A stretch of 64,000 nt of DNA from Lysobacteraceae bacterium SCN 69-320 (GTDB taxonomy: Bacteria; Pseudomonadota; Gammaproteobacteria; Xanthomonadales; Rhodanobacteraceae), in assembly GCA_001725155.1 (NCBI GenBank), contig MEFP01000002.1:124001-188000 (forward strand). Reading direction: 5' to 3'. Numbering within the stretch: the first letter of the stretch is position 1; each line of letters starts with the position of its first letter. Shown here in pieces: positions 42,788-54,488 of the stretch. Position numbers and translations under genes: made by a program. The notes below the pieces were generated by a model. The model was not told the origin of the DNA. It did not search any database and saw only the letters and a list, made by a program, of their open reading frames with translations.

Positions 42788-42888
42788 GCGGGGCGGGGTG
42801 TGGGACGGGCAGGGCGCCGGAGCCGCGGATGCTGCGGCATGCGGGGGGCGGCCGTCCAATGCCGGCCGTCCCGCGACCGGGACGCCGT

Positions 42889-43911
42889 TCAGACTACGCG
42901 GGCGCGCAGCAGGTCGTGGATGTTCAGCGCGCCGACCAGGCGATTGCCGTCGTCGACGACCAGCAGCGCATGGATCTTGAAGTCTTCCATGAGCCGCGCC
43001 GCCTCGATCGCGAGCTTGTCCGGCGTGATGGTCTTGGCCCGGGTCGTCATGAGCCGGGTCAGCGGCGTCGTGCGCAGGTCGACGGCGTGGTCATCGAGCG
43101 CACGGCGCAGGTCGCCGTCGGTGAACACGCCGAGCAGGGTGTCGTCGGCGCCGACGACGGCCGTCATGCCCAGGCCCTTGCGCGACATCTCGACCAGCGC
43201 CTCCGACAGGCTGGAATCGGCGCCGACGCGCGGCACCTGGTCGCCGGTATGCATGACGTCGCTGATGTGCAGCAGCAGGCGCCGGCCCAGCGAGCCGGCC
43301 GGATGCGAGCGGGCGAAATCGTCGGCGGTGAAGCCGCGCGCCTCGAGCAGCGCGACGGCCAGTGCGTCGCCCATGACCAGGGCGGCGGTGGTGCTGGCCG
43401 TCGGCGCCAGGCCCAGCGGGCAGGCTTCGGCCGGCACGCTGACGTCCAGATGCACGTCGGCCAGCCGCGCCAGGGTGGAATCGTCGTTGCCGCTCATCGC
43501 GATCAGCGGAATGCCCTGGCGGCGGATCAGCGGCAGGATGGTCAGGAGTTCGTCGGTCTCGCCGGAGTTGGACAGGGCCAGCACGACGTCCTTCTGCGTG
43601 ATCATGCCGAGGTCGCCGTGGCTGGCCTCGCCCGGATGCACGAAGAACGCCGGCGTTCCGGTCGATGCCAGGGTGGCGGCGATCTTGCGCGCGATGTGGC
43701 CGGACTTGCCCATGCCCGAGACGACGACGCGGCCGCTGCAGTCGAACATGAGCTGGCAGGCGCGCAGGAAACTGTCGTCGATGCGGGACTTCAGCAGATC
43801 AATGGCCCGGGCCTCGGTTTCGACGACCTGCAGCGCGCTTTGCACCAGCGTGGCCCGGTCCAGCGGGTGAGGAGTCGAGGCGGAGATCAGGGGCAGGATC
43901 TGGGCATTCAT
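42889..43911 (-). CDS. kdsD: Arabinose-5-phosphate isomerase
   Basis: A 340-residue enzyme that makes arabinose-5-phosphate from ribulose-5-phosphate, the first step to Kdo. An SIS domain (about 40-180, with V-V-S-G-M-G-K-S-G-H-I-A-R-K-I-A and F-V-H-P-G-E-A-S-H-G-D-L-G-M) is followed by two CBS domains (about 210-335). Its place ahead of kdsC and the lpt genes gives the standard Kdo-Lpt operon. It is divergent from bolA; the 188 bases between hold promoters for both. Confidence 0.95.
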   Translation of the reverse strand: MNAQILPLISASTPHPLDRATLVQSALQVVETEARAIDLLKSRIDDSFLRACQLMFDCSGRVVVSGMGKSGHIARKIAATLASTGTPAFFVHPGEASHGDLGMITQKDVVLALSNSGETDELLTILPLIRRQGIPLIAMSGNDDSTLARLADVHLDVSVPAEACPLGLAPTASTTAALVMGDALAVALLEARGFTADDFARSHPAGSLGRRLLLHISDVMHTGDQVPRVGADSSLSEALVEMSRKGLGMTAVVGADDTLLGVFTDGDLRRALDDHAVDLRTTPLTRLMTTRAKTITPDKLAIEAARLMEDFKIHALLVVDDGNRLVGALNIHDLLRARVV

Positions 43912-44099
43912 GAGCAGGGCAGGATGCAGCAGGGAAACGGGGCGCTCAAACGCAACGTTTTGGCGCCAGCGGATTTTCGGTAACATGCGCGTCCCCATAG
44001 TGTAGCCGGTTAGTCGTCCCCGTCGCAGGGACGGCGCAAACCCGCACTTCGTCGCAGCGATCCGCCGCTGCCTCGAATCCGCCACGGATCCCGCCCGAA

Positions 44100-44336
44100 A
44101 TGGACAGCCAGACCATCAAGAATCTGATCGAGCAAGGCCTGCCCGGCGCCGTCGCCGAGGTCAGCGGCGCCGACGGCGTGCATTTCGAGGCCGTCGTCGT
44201 CGCCGAGGCGTTCCGCGGCAAGCTGCCGCTGGCCCGCCATCGGCTGGTCTACGCGACGCTCGGCGATCTGATGGGTGGCGCCATCCATGCGCTGTCTCTC
44301 AAGACCGTGACACCTGAAGAGGCGGGAAACCACTGA
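44100..44336 (+). CDS. ibaG: BolA-family iron-sulfur protein (IbaG-like)
   Basis: A 78-residue BolA-fold protein, which with a monothiol glutaredoxin senses or transfers Fe-S clusters. The V-x-G-x-D-G-V-H-F-E-A-V-V-V pattern and the R-H-R-L-V-Y helix fit. Its place directly before murA is typical of the IbaG/YrbA subgroup rather than stress BolA. The ATG is at 44100. Confidence 0.9.
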   Translation: MDSQTIKNLIEQGLPGAVAEVSGADGVHFEAVVVAEAFRGKLPLARHRLVYATLGDLMGGAIHALSLKTVTPEEAGNH

Positions 44337-44437
44337 GGATGATTTACCGGGTTGGACGGCTGCGGGGCCCGCTTCCCCCAAGCCGGTACCGGTGCTCAGT
44401 CTGTTTCCCGCGATGTCGAATCTCCGTAATCGAGTAG

Positions 44438-45700
<1,263 letters not shown>

Positions 45701-45712
45701 GCTGGGCATTGC

Positions 45713-45797
45713 GCCGGCCGCTGCAGCGGCCGGCTGCCGCGTCACCGCCCATCATGCCGGCGTCAGCTGGCCGGCAGCCCCGTGCGAGGCTGCCGGC
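45713..45797. terminator. Two convergent terminator hairpins
   Basis: A 22-base perfect palindrome (45713-45734, 9-bp stem with loop TGCA) and a 10-bp perfect stem (45770-45779 with 45788-45797, loop of 8) lie between the ends of murA and the leftward DUF3108 gene. Neither has a long T run, as is common in this GC range. Confidence 0.6.
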
Positions 45798-45803
45798 AGT
45801 GGT

Positions 45804-46526
45804 TCATTCGACGCGACGCAGGCGCATCAGGATGCTGGCGCCGTCCTTCTGTGTCTGCTCGACCTGCAGTGGTGCGAGCAACTCGGGCGTATACCAGCAA
45901 CTGCCCTTGCCGGGCTTGTCGGCGCGCTCGTAGCGCGTGGCCTCGAAGCGGCCGGCCGGCAGCTGCAGCGGCTGCGTTTCGCGACGCTCGTAGCGCTGGC
46001 TTTCGACGGCGTCCTTGCTCGCGATCTGCAAGGTGTTCTGGTCCAGGTTTTGTGCCCGGCCCAGCGCGATGACGACGGCGTGGCGGTCGATGCTGTAGGG
46101 CTGCAGCGGGTAGCGGAACAGCTCGTCCTTGTCGGTGACGCGGGCTTCCTTGGCGGTCCAGTCGAACTCGATGCGCCGCTGCCTGGACTTCAGGGTCGCT
46201 TCCTGCTGGAAGTTGTACGCCGTGCTCTGCAGCGGCGACTGCCCGGCGGCGGTGAAATGCGATTCCTCCTTGACATCGAGACCAAACAGCTTGGCCATGC
46301 CGGCCGTGCCGCGGGTCTGCGTGACCAGCGTCCATCTGTCGCCGCCGTCGGCCTTCAGGGTCATCGTCGCCTCGCCGATGGTCTTGCCGCCGCGCTGCAC
46401 GTCATAGGTCGCGACGAAGGGCTTCAGCGGGGCGTAGGCAGCCGCGGGAGCGGCGGGAGAATTCGCCTCGACGGCGGCGGCAAACACGGGCAGGGCGGCG
46501 AGACCGAGCAGTACGGCTAGGCGCAT
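45804..46526 (-). CDS. DUF3108 periplasmic protein
   Basis: A 240-residue exported protein. The ATG at 46526 gives a signal peptide (MRLAVLLGLAALPVFAAAV, cut near residue 19). The body matches the DUF3108 pattern with V-A-T-Y-D-V-Q-R-G-G-K-T-I-G-E-A near the start, beta-rich, and F-E-A-T-R-Y-E-R near the end. Function unknown; the fold is thought to be lipocalin-like in the outer envelope. It follows purN in the same direction with about 120 bases between, as is usual in this order. Confidence 0.82.
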   Translation of the reverse strand: MRLAVLLGLAALPVFAAAVEANSPAAPAAAYAPLKPFVATYDVQRGGKTIGEATMTLKADGGDRWTLVTQTRGTAGMAKLFGLDVKEESHFTAAGQSPLQSTAYNFQQEATLKSRQRRIEFDWTAKEARVTDKDELFRYPLQPYSIDRHAVVIALGRAQNLDQNTLQIASKDAVESQRYERRETQPLQLPAGRFEATRYERADKPGKGSCWYTPELLAPLQVEQTQKDGASILMRLRRVE

Positions 46527-46644
46527 GGCAGGCTCCGGAAAAGGACGGCGCAGTGTGGCGATGCGGTCCTGAACCCGGGCCGTCGTCACGGCGGTATCCG
46601 ACCGGTGCCCGGCAGGAGCGTTCCCGTTCCCTCCGCCTGGAGCT

Positions 46645-47285
46645 TCAGACGTGCAGCGGAGTCGTCAGTGGCTCGCCGTCGACCTGCAACTGGCCGTCCT
46701 GCCAGGTGATGCGGCCCTGCGCTATCCATTGCACGCAGCGGCAGAGCAGGGCGTGCTCGCGCGGCAGCAGGCGGGCGGCCAGCGCAGCATCGTCGTCGCC
46801 GGCTTCGATGGCGATTTCGCTGCAGGCCAGTACCGGCCCGCCGTCGAGTTCGGCGGTCACGAAATGCACGCTGGCACCGTGTACCGCATCGCCGGCCTGG
46901 AGCGCTCGCCGGTGCGTGTGCAGACCCGGGTATTTCGGCAGCAGCGACGGATGGATGTTGATGATGCGGCCGGTCCAGGGCGTGAGCACGGCGGCGTCGA
47001 GCACGCGCATGAAGCCGGCCAGTACGACGAGATCGGGCGCGAACGCAGCGATCTTCGCGAACAGCTCCGCGTCGAAGGCGGCGCGGTCGCGCCGGCCGGC
47101 GGCGTCCAGGGCCACGGTCGCGATGCCGGCGTCGCGCGCATGGCGCAGGCCTTCGGCCGCGGGCTTGTCGCTCGCGACGACGACGATCTCGATCGGCAAG
47201 GTGCCGCTGCGCTGCGCGGCGATCAGCGCCTGCAGATTGGAGCCGCGGCCGGAAACCAGTACCGCGACGCGCAGCGGCGGACGCA

Positions 47286-47286
<1 letters not shown>
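46645..47286 (-). CDS. purN: Phosphoribosylglycinamide formyltransferase 1
   Basis: A 213-residue folate-dependent enzyme of purine synthesis that converts GAR to FGAR. V-A-V-L-V-S-G-R-G-S-N-L-Q-A-L starts the Rossmann part, F-M-R-V-L is the folate loop and I-N-I-H-P-S-L-L-P-K-Y-P-G the catalytic region with Asn and His. Start ATG 47286 shares one base with the purM stop (TGATG), so the two are translationally coupled. Confidence 0.94.
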
Positions 47287-48323
<1,037 letters not shown>

Positions 48324-48446
48324 GGCGGGGGCGGCACAAAAAGGGGCGCAATCATAGCAGCCGGCGCCCGTGGGCGCCGGCCGTCCGCATGGACGGCGCG
48401 GCGGGGTTTGGGCAGACTTGGGCCGATTCCGACCGCCGACCAGGGA

Positions 48447-49529
48447 ATGTCCGTGCGTTACGCCCGCTTGTTCGCCTTGCTGTTTTCCCTGTGTCTGCTG
48501 CCGTTGTTCGGCGGCTCGGCGCAGGCTCAGTCGGCCTCGGCCAGCCTGTATACCGGCGAGGTGCCGGTGCCGGACCAGTCCGACGAACAGCGCGCGATCG
48601 CGTTGAAGAGCGCCCTGGCTCAGGTCGTCGTCAAGCTGACCGGCGACCGTGAAGCGGTCAACGGCGAAGCGGTGGCCAAGCTGATCGACGCGGCCGACCG
48701 CTACGTGCAGCAGTACACCTATCGCCAGGACGTGGCGACCGTCGACGGCCAGCCGCTGCTGCGACTGAGCCTGGTCGCGAGCTTCGATCGCGCCGCGCTG
48801 GACCGGATCCTGCGCGACCGCGGAATGCGCGTCCTGACGGCGGCGGCACGACCGCCCATCGTTGCCTGGGTCGCCGTCGACGAAGGCAGCGGCCCGCGTC
48901 TGATCGACGGCAACGATCCGGCCGGGCGCACGATGCAGCAGGCGGCCGAACAGCGCGGCGTCACCCTGGTCTGGCCGCGTCTGGATTCGCCGGACCAGGC
49001 CCGGACCACGGCGCAGATCGTCTGGGAAGGCGACGTCACGACCTTGAGTGCCGACGCGGCGCGCTACCAGACCGATACCGTATTGATAGGCCAGCTGCGC
49101 CGGATCGGCGACAACTGGTCGGCGCGCTGGACCCTGTCCGCCGGCGGCCAGGCCCAGCCGGCCTGGGAGTCTCGCGACGCAGACCTCGCCGCAGCGCTGT
49201 CCGCCGGTGCCGAGGGCGCCGTCGATCGCACGCGCAGCCGCGCCACCGCGGCGGCCGAAGAGCGCCGCATCACGACGGTGCGCGTCTGGATCAGCGGATT
49301 GCGCTCGGCCCAGGACTATGCGCGCCTGTTCGAAACCCTGAGCGGCAGCGATCTCGTGCGCGAATTCCAGCCTGAGCAGGCGCGCGGCGACGGCGTACTG
49401 GTGAAGCTGACTCTGAACCTCGCGCTGGATCGCTGGCTGGCCTACCTGCCGCCCGACGGCGCCCTGCGCGTCGTCAGCGCGGCGCCGCCCGTCGAGGGCG
49501 TGGAGGCGACCTTGGCGTTGAATCCGTAA
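48447..49529 (+). CDS. DUF2066 exported protein
   Basis: A protein of about 360 residues with an N-terminal signal peptide (about 1-27, cut after A-Q-A) and a DUF2066 body (Y-T-G-E-V-P-V then [15 protein letters not shown] near residues 37-70). Function unknown. The start is not certain. AGGGA at 48442-48446 touches the ATG at 48447 and would suit the GTG at 48453 (spacing 6) better, giving a protein two residues shorter. It is divergent from purM and is commonly found in this position in the order. Confidence 0.8.
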   Translation: MSVRYARLFALLFSLCLLPLFGGSAQAQSASASLYTGEVPVPDQSDEQRAIALKSALAQVVVKLTGDREAVNGEAVAKLIDAADRYVQQYTYRQDVATVDGQPLLRLSLVASFDRAALDRILRDRGMRVLTAAARPPIVAWVAVDEGSGPRLIDGNDPAGRTMQQAAEQRGVTLVWPRLDSPDQARTTAQIVWEGDVTTLSADAARYQTDTVLIGQLRRIGDNWSARWTLSAGGQAQPAWESRDADLAAALSAGAEGAVDRTRSRATAAAEERRITTVRVWISGLRSAQDYARLFETLSGSDLVREFQPEQARGDGVLVKLTLNLALDRWLAYLPPDGALRVVSAAPPVEGVEATLALNP

Positions 49530-49847
49530 CTGCAGGCCGGCGAGTGCCCTCCCGCCCGCCTTTTATGTCCAGCTGCCCATTTCCACGAACCTGCCGGATG
49601 CGCGCAATCCCCGCATCCGGCGGCAGTCGGAACCGACGGAGCGACGTCCGCCCCGGCGCCTTCATGCACGGCGGTTTCTGTTCCGATGCCGGCCGGAGGG
49701 CTGTCCCTGCGCGAGCGGGCAGGGGGGGCGGCTGCGTCGATCTTCGGCGCAGCGGAGCTCCGACTGGCCCGCTGCGCGCAGGCGGCATGCATCGCCGCAT
49801 CGCCCGGCCTTGCGCCGCGGTGGTCAATTCCGGGGTGGCCTGAGCGC
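49530..49847. other. Gap without a recognised gene
   Basis: These 318 bases between the DUF2066 gene and the phosphatidyltransferase have several open frames on both strands but none with family similarity, a signal peptide or a good ribosome binding site. I see no tRNA or repeat. Confidence 0.4.
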
Positions 49848-50414
49848 ATGCGCCATATCCCCAATCTGCTGACCGTGCTGCGCATGCTGCTGACCGTGCC
49901 GCTGGCCTGGCTGCTGCGCGACGGACGGTATGACGCGGCGCTGCTGATCGCGCTCCTGGCGGGTTTCAGCGATGCGCTCGACGGCTATCTGGCCAAGCGT
50001 TTTTCCTGGCAGAGCCGGCTCGGCGGCCTGCTCGATCCGGTCGCCGACAAGCTGCTGCTCGTGGTCTGCGTCGTCGGTCTGGCCGACGTCGGCGCGCTGC
50101 CGTGGTGGCTGGCGGTGCTCGTGATCGGCCGCGACGCGGTGATCGTCACCGGCGCCGTCGCCTATCACAACCTGGTCGGTCCGCTGACCGCCGAACCCAG
50201 CCGCCTGAGCAAGCTGACGACGGCGCTGCAGATCCTGCTGATCCTCGCGGCGCTGCTGCATCTTTCGCGCTTCGCCGAGTGGCCGCACTGGTTCAATCTG
50301 GCTCTGCTGGCTGCCGTGGCGCTGACGACGCTGGGCAGCGGCATCGACTATGTCGTGCGCTGGTCGATCCGGGCCTGGCGGGAAACGCATACTCAATCGG
50401 GAGATCCGCAATGA
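49848..50414 (+). CDS. CDP-alcohol phosphatidyltransferase
   Basis: A 188-residue membrane enzyme with five to six helices that makes a phospholipid head group from a CDP-diacylglycerol or CDP-alcohol. The family motif D-x-x-D-G-x-x-A-x8-G-x3-D-x3-D is present as SDALDGYLAKRF followed by G-G-L-L-D-P-V-A-D-K (about residues 41-67). It could be PgsA (phosphatidylglycerophosphate synthase) or a cardiolipin synthase of the eukaryotic type; the motif cannot decide. The ATG at 49848 is chosen because the family begins with M-x-x-I-P-N-L-L-T. It overlaps perM by 4 bases. Confidence 0.85.
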   Translation: MRHIPNLLTVLRMLLTVPLAWLLRDGRYDAALLIALLAGFSDALDGYLAKRFSWQSRLGGLLDPVADKLLLVVCVVGLADVGALPWWLAVLVIGRDAVIVTGAVAYHNLVGPLTAEPSRLSKLTTALQILLILAALLHLSRFAEWPHWFNLALLAAVALTTLGSGIDYVVRWSIRAWRETHTQSGDPQ

Positions 50415-51634
50415 CGACGACGGAACGCTGGCAATGGCTGGTGCTGGTCCTGGTCTGCGGTGGACTGGTCTACCTGCTCGCGCCGGCGCTGACGCCGTTC
50501 GCGATCGCCGCACTGTTCGCCTATCTCTGGGATCCGGTCGTCGATCGCCTGGAGCGCGTCGGGCTGTCGCGCAATTTCGCGGTCACCCTGGTCTTCCTCG
50601 TGATCGGCCTGGTCGTGGTCGCGCTGGTGCTGCTGGTCATTCCGTTCACCGAGCGGCAGATCGCGAAATTCCTCGACCAGCTGCCGCGCTGGCTGGCCTG
50701 GATACAGGCGGAGGCGCAGCCGCAGCTCGAACAGCGCTTCGGCATCACTCTGGACTTCGCCGATCCGAACAAGCTGATCGAGGTGCTCAAGGGGCATTGG
50801 CGCGAAGCCGGCGGCATCGCGACGCGCGTGCTGGGCAAGGTTTCCTCGTCGGGACTGGCCGTGATCGGCTGGGCCGCGCAGCTCGTGCTGATTCCGGTCG
50901 TGACCTTCTATCTGCTGCGCGACTGGGACGTGCTCGTCGCCCGCGTCAACGAACTGCTGCCGCGCACGATCGAGCCGACCGTCAGCCGACTCGCGCGCGA
51001 GTCCGACGACGTGCTCGGCGCGTTCCTGCGCGGCCAGCTCAGCGTCATGCTGGCCCTGGGTACCTTGTATGCGGTCGGCCTCTGGCTCGTCGGCATCGAC
51101 GTCGGCCCGCTGATCGGCATGATTGCGGGCCTGATCAGCTTCGTGCCGTACCTGGGCGCCATCGTCGGCCTGGGCATGGCGCTGATCGCCGCCGTCGTGC
51201 AGTACCAGGACTGGACTCACGTATTCATGGTGCTGGCGGTGTTCGGCGTCGGCCAGACGATAGAAGGGTATGTGCTCGTGCCCAAGCTCGTCGGCGACAA
51301 GATCGGCCTGCATCCGGTCGCGGTGATCTTCGCGATTCTCGCCGGCGGAGAGCTGTTCGGCTTCCTCGGCGTACTGCTCGCGCTGCCGGTCGCCGCCGTC
51401 GCGATGGTGGTGCTGCGCTATCTGCACGAGAAGTACACGGCCAGCCAGCTGTATCAGTCGACCGAAACGCCGGCTGCGGCGGAAGCTTCGCCGCTCGTCG
51501 TCGTCTCGCATGGCCAGGTCGTCGCCGCGAGCGAGCTGGCGGCGACGGCCCCATCGGGCGGGGCGGCCGCGTCTGCCGATCCGGCGACGGCTGGCGCCGC
51601 CGTGCACGATGCCGGCAAGCCGGCGGCGCACTGA
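50411..51634 (+). CDS. perM: AI-2E family transporter / PerM-like permease
   Basis: A 407-residue polytopic protein of the AI-2E (PerM/TqsA) family with about eight helices; members act as Na+/H+ antiporters or small-molecule exporters. The start at 50411 overlaps the preceding stop (ATGA). The conserved core segments L-I-P-V-V-T-F-Y-L-L-R-D-W-D near 160-173 and F-V-P-Y-L-G-A-I-V-G near 238-247 are present. The last 45 residues are an alanine-rich cytoplasmic tail, longer than usual. hda starts one base after the stop, as in other Lysobacterales. Confidence 0.85.
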   Translation: MTTTERWQWLVLVLVCGGLVYLLAPALTPFAIAALFAYLWDPVVDRLERVGLSRNFAVTLVFLVIGLVVVALVLLVIPFTERQIAKFLDQLPRWLAWIQAEAQPQLEQRFGITLDFADPNKLIEVLKGHWREAGGIATRVLGKVSSSGLAVIGWAAQLVLIPVVTFYLLRDWDVLVARVNELLPRTIEPTVSRLARESDDVLGAFLRGQLSVMLALGTLYAVGLWLVGIDVGPLIGMIAGLISFVPYLGAIVGLGMALIAAVVQYQDWTHVFMVLAVFGVGQTIEGYVLVPKLVGDKIGLHPVAVIFAILAGGELFGFLGVLLALPVAAVAMVVLRYLHEKYTASQLYQSTETPAAAEASPLVVVSHGQVVAASELAATAPSGGAAASADPATAGAAVHDAGKPAAH

Positions 51635-51635
51635 C

Positions 51636-52352
51636 GTGCAGCAGTTGCCTTTGGGCTGGCGCTGGCCGGCGCAGCAGCGGTTCGAGACGTTCTTCGTCGG
51701 CGTCAACGACGCGACGGTCGATCTGCTCGAGCGCGTCGCGGCCGGCAGCGAGACGGCATGGGTGTTCCTGCATGGCCCCGAAGGCAGCGGCCGCACACAT
51801 CTGGCGATGGCCGTCTGCCAGGCGGCCAGTGCGGCCGGCTTCAGCGCGCAGTACCTGCCGCTCGCGGCGCTGGCCGTGGCCCAGGAGGGCGCGATCCGCG
51901 GTTTCGGCGGCAGCGACCTGCTGGTGCTCGACGACGTCGGTGCCATTGCCGGCATCGCCGCGGCCGAGCATGCCTTGTTCGACCTCTACAACCGCTGTCG
52001 CGCCGAGGGCAGCACCCTCGTGTTCGTCGCCGATGCGCCGCCCGCGCAGCTCGGCATCGTGCTGCCCGATCTCGTGTCGCGCCTGTCCAGCTGCACCCAG
52101 GCGCCGCTGCGTCCGCTCGACGATGGGCAGCGCCGCCAGGTGTTGCGCGAACGCGCCGAGGCGCGCGGCATAGCGTTGGACGAGGCCGTGCTCGATTTCC
52201 TGTTCACGCACTACGCGCGGGATCTCGGCAGCCTGGGTGCGCTGCTCGACCAGGTCGATCGCGCGTCGCTGGCGGCCAAACGTCGCGTCACCGTGCCGTT
52301 CCTGCGCCAGTTGCTGCGCGAGCAGAGGGCAGGGGCGGCGGACGAGACCTGA
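51636..52352 (+). CDS. hda: DnaA regulatory inactivator Hda
   Basis: A 238-residue AAA+ protein that, with the DNA-loaded beta clamp, triggers ATP hydrolysis by DnaA after initiation. The N-terminus QQLPLGW is the clamp-binding motif; the Walker A is GPEGSGRTH (47-55) and Walker B is LLVLDDVG. The box VII arginine region and the DnaA-like lid are seen toward the C-terminus. The GTG at 51636 is chosen because it places the clamp motif at the start; it lies one base after perM. Confidence 0.9.
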   Translation: MQQLPLGWRWPAQQRFETFFVGVNDATVDLLERVAAGSETAWVFLHGPEGSGRTHLAMAVCQAASAAGFSAQYLPLAALAVAQEGAIRGFGGSDLLVLDDVGAIAGIAAAEHALFDLYNRCRAEGSTLVFVADAPPAQLGIVLPDLVSRLSSCTQAPLRPLDDGQRRQVLRERAEARGIALDEAVLDFLFTHYARDLGSLGALLDQVDRASLAAKRRVTVPFLRQLLREQRAGAADET

Positions 52353-52453
52353 GAATCGCTGCGGCATCCTTGCCGTAGAGCATTCCTGTGGGTCAGCGAT
52401 TGTGGGCTCGGCGTCCACCGCCCCTGCGTGACGGGTGCGTCGGCGCAGGACGC

Positions 52454-52762
52454 TCAGCCGCCGGAACGCTCGCTGCCGGCCGGCTTGGCCTTCACGCTGC
52501 CGCCTTCGACGAGGATGAACTCGCGATTGGCCGCGACCGTCTTGTCGCCGATGCCCTTGACCTTGACCAGATCGTCGGCGCTCTTGAACGCGCCGTTCTT
52601 CTCGCGGTAGGCGACGATGGCTTCCGCCTTGGACTGGCCCACGCCCTTGAGATTCGCGGCGATCGTGCCGGCGTCGGCGGTGTTGATGTTGACCGGCTGC
52701 GCTGCGAAAGCCGGGAAGCACAGGGCCAGCGAGAGGGCGAGGGACTTGAAGAAGGTGTACAT
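52454..52762 (-). CDS. ComEA-like helix-hairpin-helix DNA-binding protein
   Basis: A 102-residue exported protein: signal peptide (about 1-20), then V-N-I-N-T-A-D-A and two helix-hairpin-helix turns (L-K-G-V-G-Q-S-K-A and V-K-G-I-G-D-K-T-V). This is the small single-domain ComEA type of Gram-negatives, which binds incoming DNA in the periplasm during natural transformation. AGGAG lies 7 bases before the ATG. It converges on hda. Type IV pilus genes are at the other end of the window, but no other competence gene is near. Confidence 0.88.
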   Translation of the reverse strand: MYTFFKSLALSLALCFPAFAAQPVNINTADAGTIAANLKGVGQSKAEAIVAYREKNGAFKSADDLVKVKGIGDKTVAANREFILVEGGSVKAKPAGSERSGG

Positions 52763-53009
52763 GGGAATGCTCCTGGTAGGTGGTGAGTGGCGGGTGCCGG
52801 AGTGGTTCCGACGGTTGTCACGATAGGCGCCGCGCCACGCCGCGACCTCCGGACAGCACCGCGCAAACCCCTGCGAGGAAACCGTCGGCAACGCTAGGAA
52901 AAGTCGCATTTCCGCCTGGGCAGTGCGGAAACGCCCTGGCCGCGCAACTCGTTACCGGCGGGCCGCCGGGGTAACATGCGCGCTTTGCCGTACCACCGCA
53001 GGAATTCCG

Positions 53010-54488
53010 ATGAACACCGATCAGTTGCGCGCTTTCGTTTCGGCCAAGTGGGACGAGGAAATCGTTCCGCGCCTCGTCGACTACATCCGCATCCCCAACA
53101 AGTCGCCGATGTTCGACGCCGACTGGGCCGCGCACGGCTACATGGACCAGGCCGTCGACTTGCTGGCCGGTTGGGCGAAGGTGCAACCGATCGCCGGCAT
53201 GCAGGTCGACGTGGTCCGCCTCGAAGGCCGCACGCCGCTGATCTTCATCGACATTCCCGGCAACAACGACGACTGCGTCGTGCTTTACGGCCATCTCGAC
53301 AAGCAGCCGGAAATGACCGGCTGGGCCGATGACCTCGGCCCCTGGAAGCCGGTCATCAAGGGCGACAAGCTGTACGGCCGCGGCGGCGCCGACGACGGCT
53401 ATGCGATCTTCGGTTCGCTGGCGGCGATCCTCGCGTTGCAGCAGCAGGGCATTCCGCACGCACGCTGCGTGATCATGATCGAGGCCTGCGAGGAATCCGG
53501 CAGCTACGACCTGCCGTACTACGTCGACCATCTGGCCGAGCGCATCGGCAAGCCCTCGCTCGTGGTCTGTCTCGATTCGGGCTGCGGCAACTACGACCAG
53601 CTCTGGCTGACGACGAGTCTGCGCGGTCTGACCGGCGGCAATCTCAAGGTGAAGGTGCTCGAGGAAGGCGTGCATTCGGGCGACGCTTCCGGCGTGGTCG
53701 CGTCGAGCTTCCGCATCCTGCGCGAACTGCTGGATCGGCTCGAGGACGGCGCCACCGGCAAGATCCGCACGCCGGAGCTCTACGTCGACATTCCGGCGCA
53801 GCGCATCGAGCAGGCGCAGCGTTCGGCGCAGGTGCTCGGCGATGCGGTGTATTCCAAATTTCCGTTCGTGGACGGCATGCGTCCGATGGACGAGGACCGC
53901 GCGGAGCTCGTGCTCAACCGCACTTGGCGCCCGGCGCTGTCGGTGACCGGCGTGGCCGGCATGCCGCCGCTGGAATCGGCCGGCAACGTGCTGCGCCCGT
54001 TCACCGCGGTGAAGCTGAGCCTGCGCCTGCCGCCGACGCGCGACGGCGCCAGCGCCGGCGAATTCCTCAAGGGTCTGCTCGAACGCGATCCGCCGTACGG
54101 CAGCGAAGTCAGTTTCGATCTGGAGAAGGCCTCGACCGGCTGGAACGCGCCGCAACTGTCGACCTGGCTGGAGCAGTCGGTGGCCGACGCGTCGCGCGCC
54201 TTCTTCGGTCCGGAGCCGGCTTACATGGGCGAGGGCGGCACGATTCCGTTCATGGGCATGCTCGGCGAGAAATTCCCGGGCGCACAGTTCCTGATCACCG
54301 GCGTGCTCGGCCCGCATTCCAACGCGCATGGCCCGAACGAGTTCCTGCACATTCCGACCGGCAAGCGCGTGACGATGTGCGTCGCGAAAGTCATGGCCGA
54401 CCATTTCGTCGCGAGCCAGGCCGGCCTGACCACGGGCGTGGCCGCGAGCGACGCGCACAGCCACCACGGCGATCACGGCTGCTGCTGA
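53010..54488 (+). CDS. M20 family metallopeptidase with His/Cys-rich tail
   Basis: A 492-residue zinc peptidase of the M20 (ArgE/DapE/carnosine dipeptidase-like) family. Zinc and catalytic positions: His95 and Asp97 in YGHLDKQ, bridging Asp128 in GRGGADDG, Glu161-Glu162 in EACEESGS, and a late His in G-P-H-S-N-A-H-G-P-N-E. A dimerisation domain is inserted (about 200-350). The last twelve residues form an unusual metal-binding tail with four His and two Cys. The ATG at 53010 has AGGAA 8 bases before it, with a TAACAT possible -10 at 52972-52977. Likely a cytoplasmic dipeptidase; the substrate is not clear. Confidence 0.88.
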   Translation: MNTDQLRAFVSAKWDEEIVPRLVDYIRIPNKSPMFDADWAAHGYMDQAVDLLAGWAKVQPIAGMQVDVVRLEGRTPLIFIDIPGNNDDCVVLYGHLDKQPEMTGWADDLGPWKPVIKGDKLYGRGGADDGYAIFGSLAAILALQQQGIPHARCVIMIEACEESGSYDLPYYVDHLAERIGKPSLVVCLDSGCGNYDQLWLTTSLRGLTGGNLKVKVLEEGVHSGDASGVVASSFRILRELLDRLEDGATGKIRTPELYVDIPAQRIEQAQRSAQVLGDAVYSKFPFVDGMRPMDEDRAELVLNRTWRPALSVTGVAGMPPLESAGNVLRPFTAVKLSLRLPPTRDGASAGEFLKGLLERDPPYGSEVSFDLEKASTGWNAPQLSTWLEQSVADASRAFFGPEPAYMGEGGTIPFMGMLGEKFPGAQFLITGVLGPHSNAHGPNEFLHIPTGKRVTMCVAKVMADHFVASQAGLTTGVAASDAHSHHGDHGCC

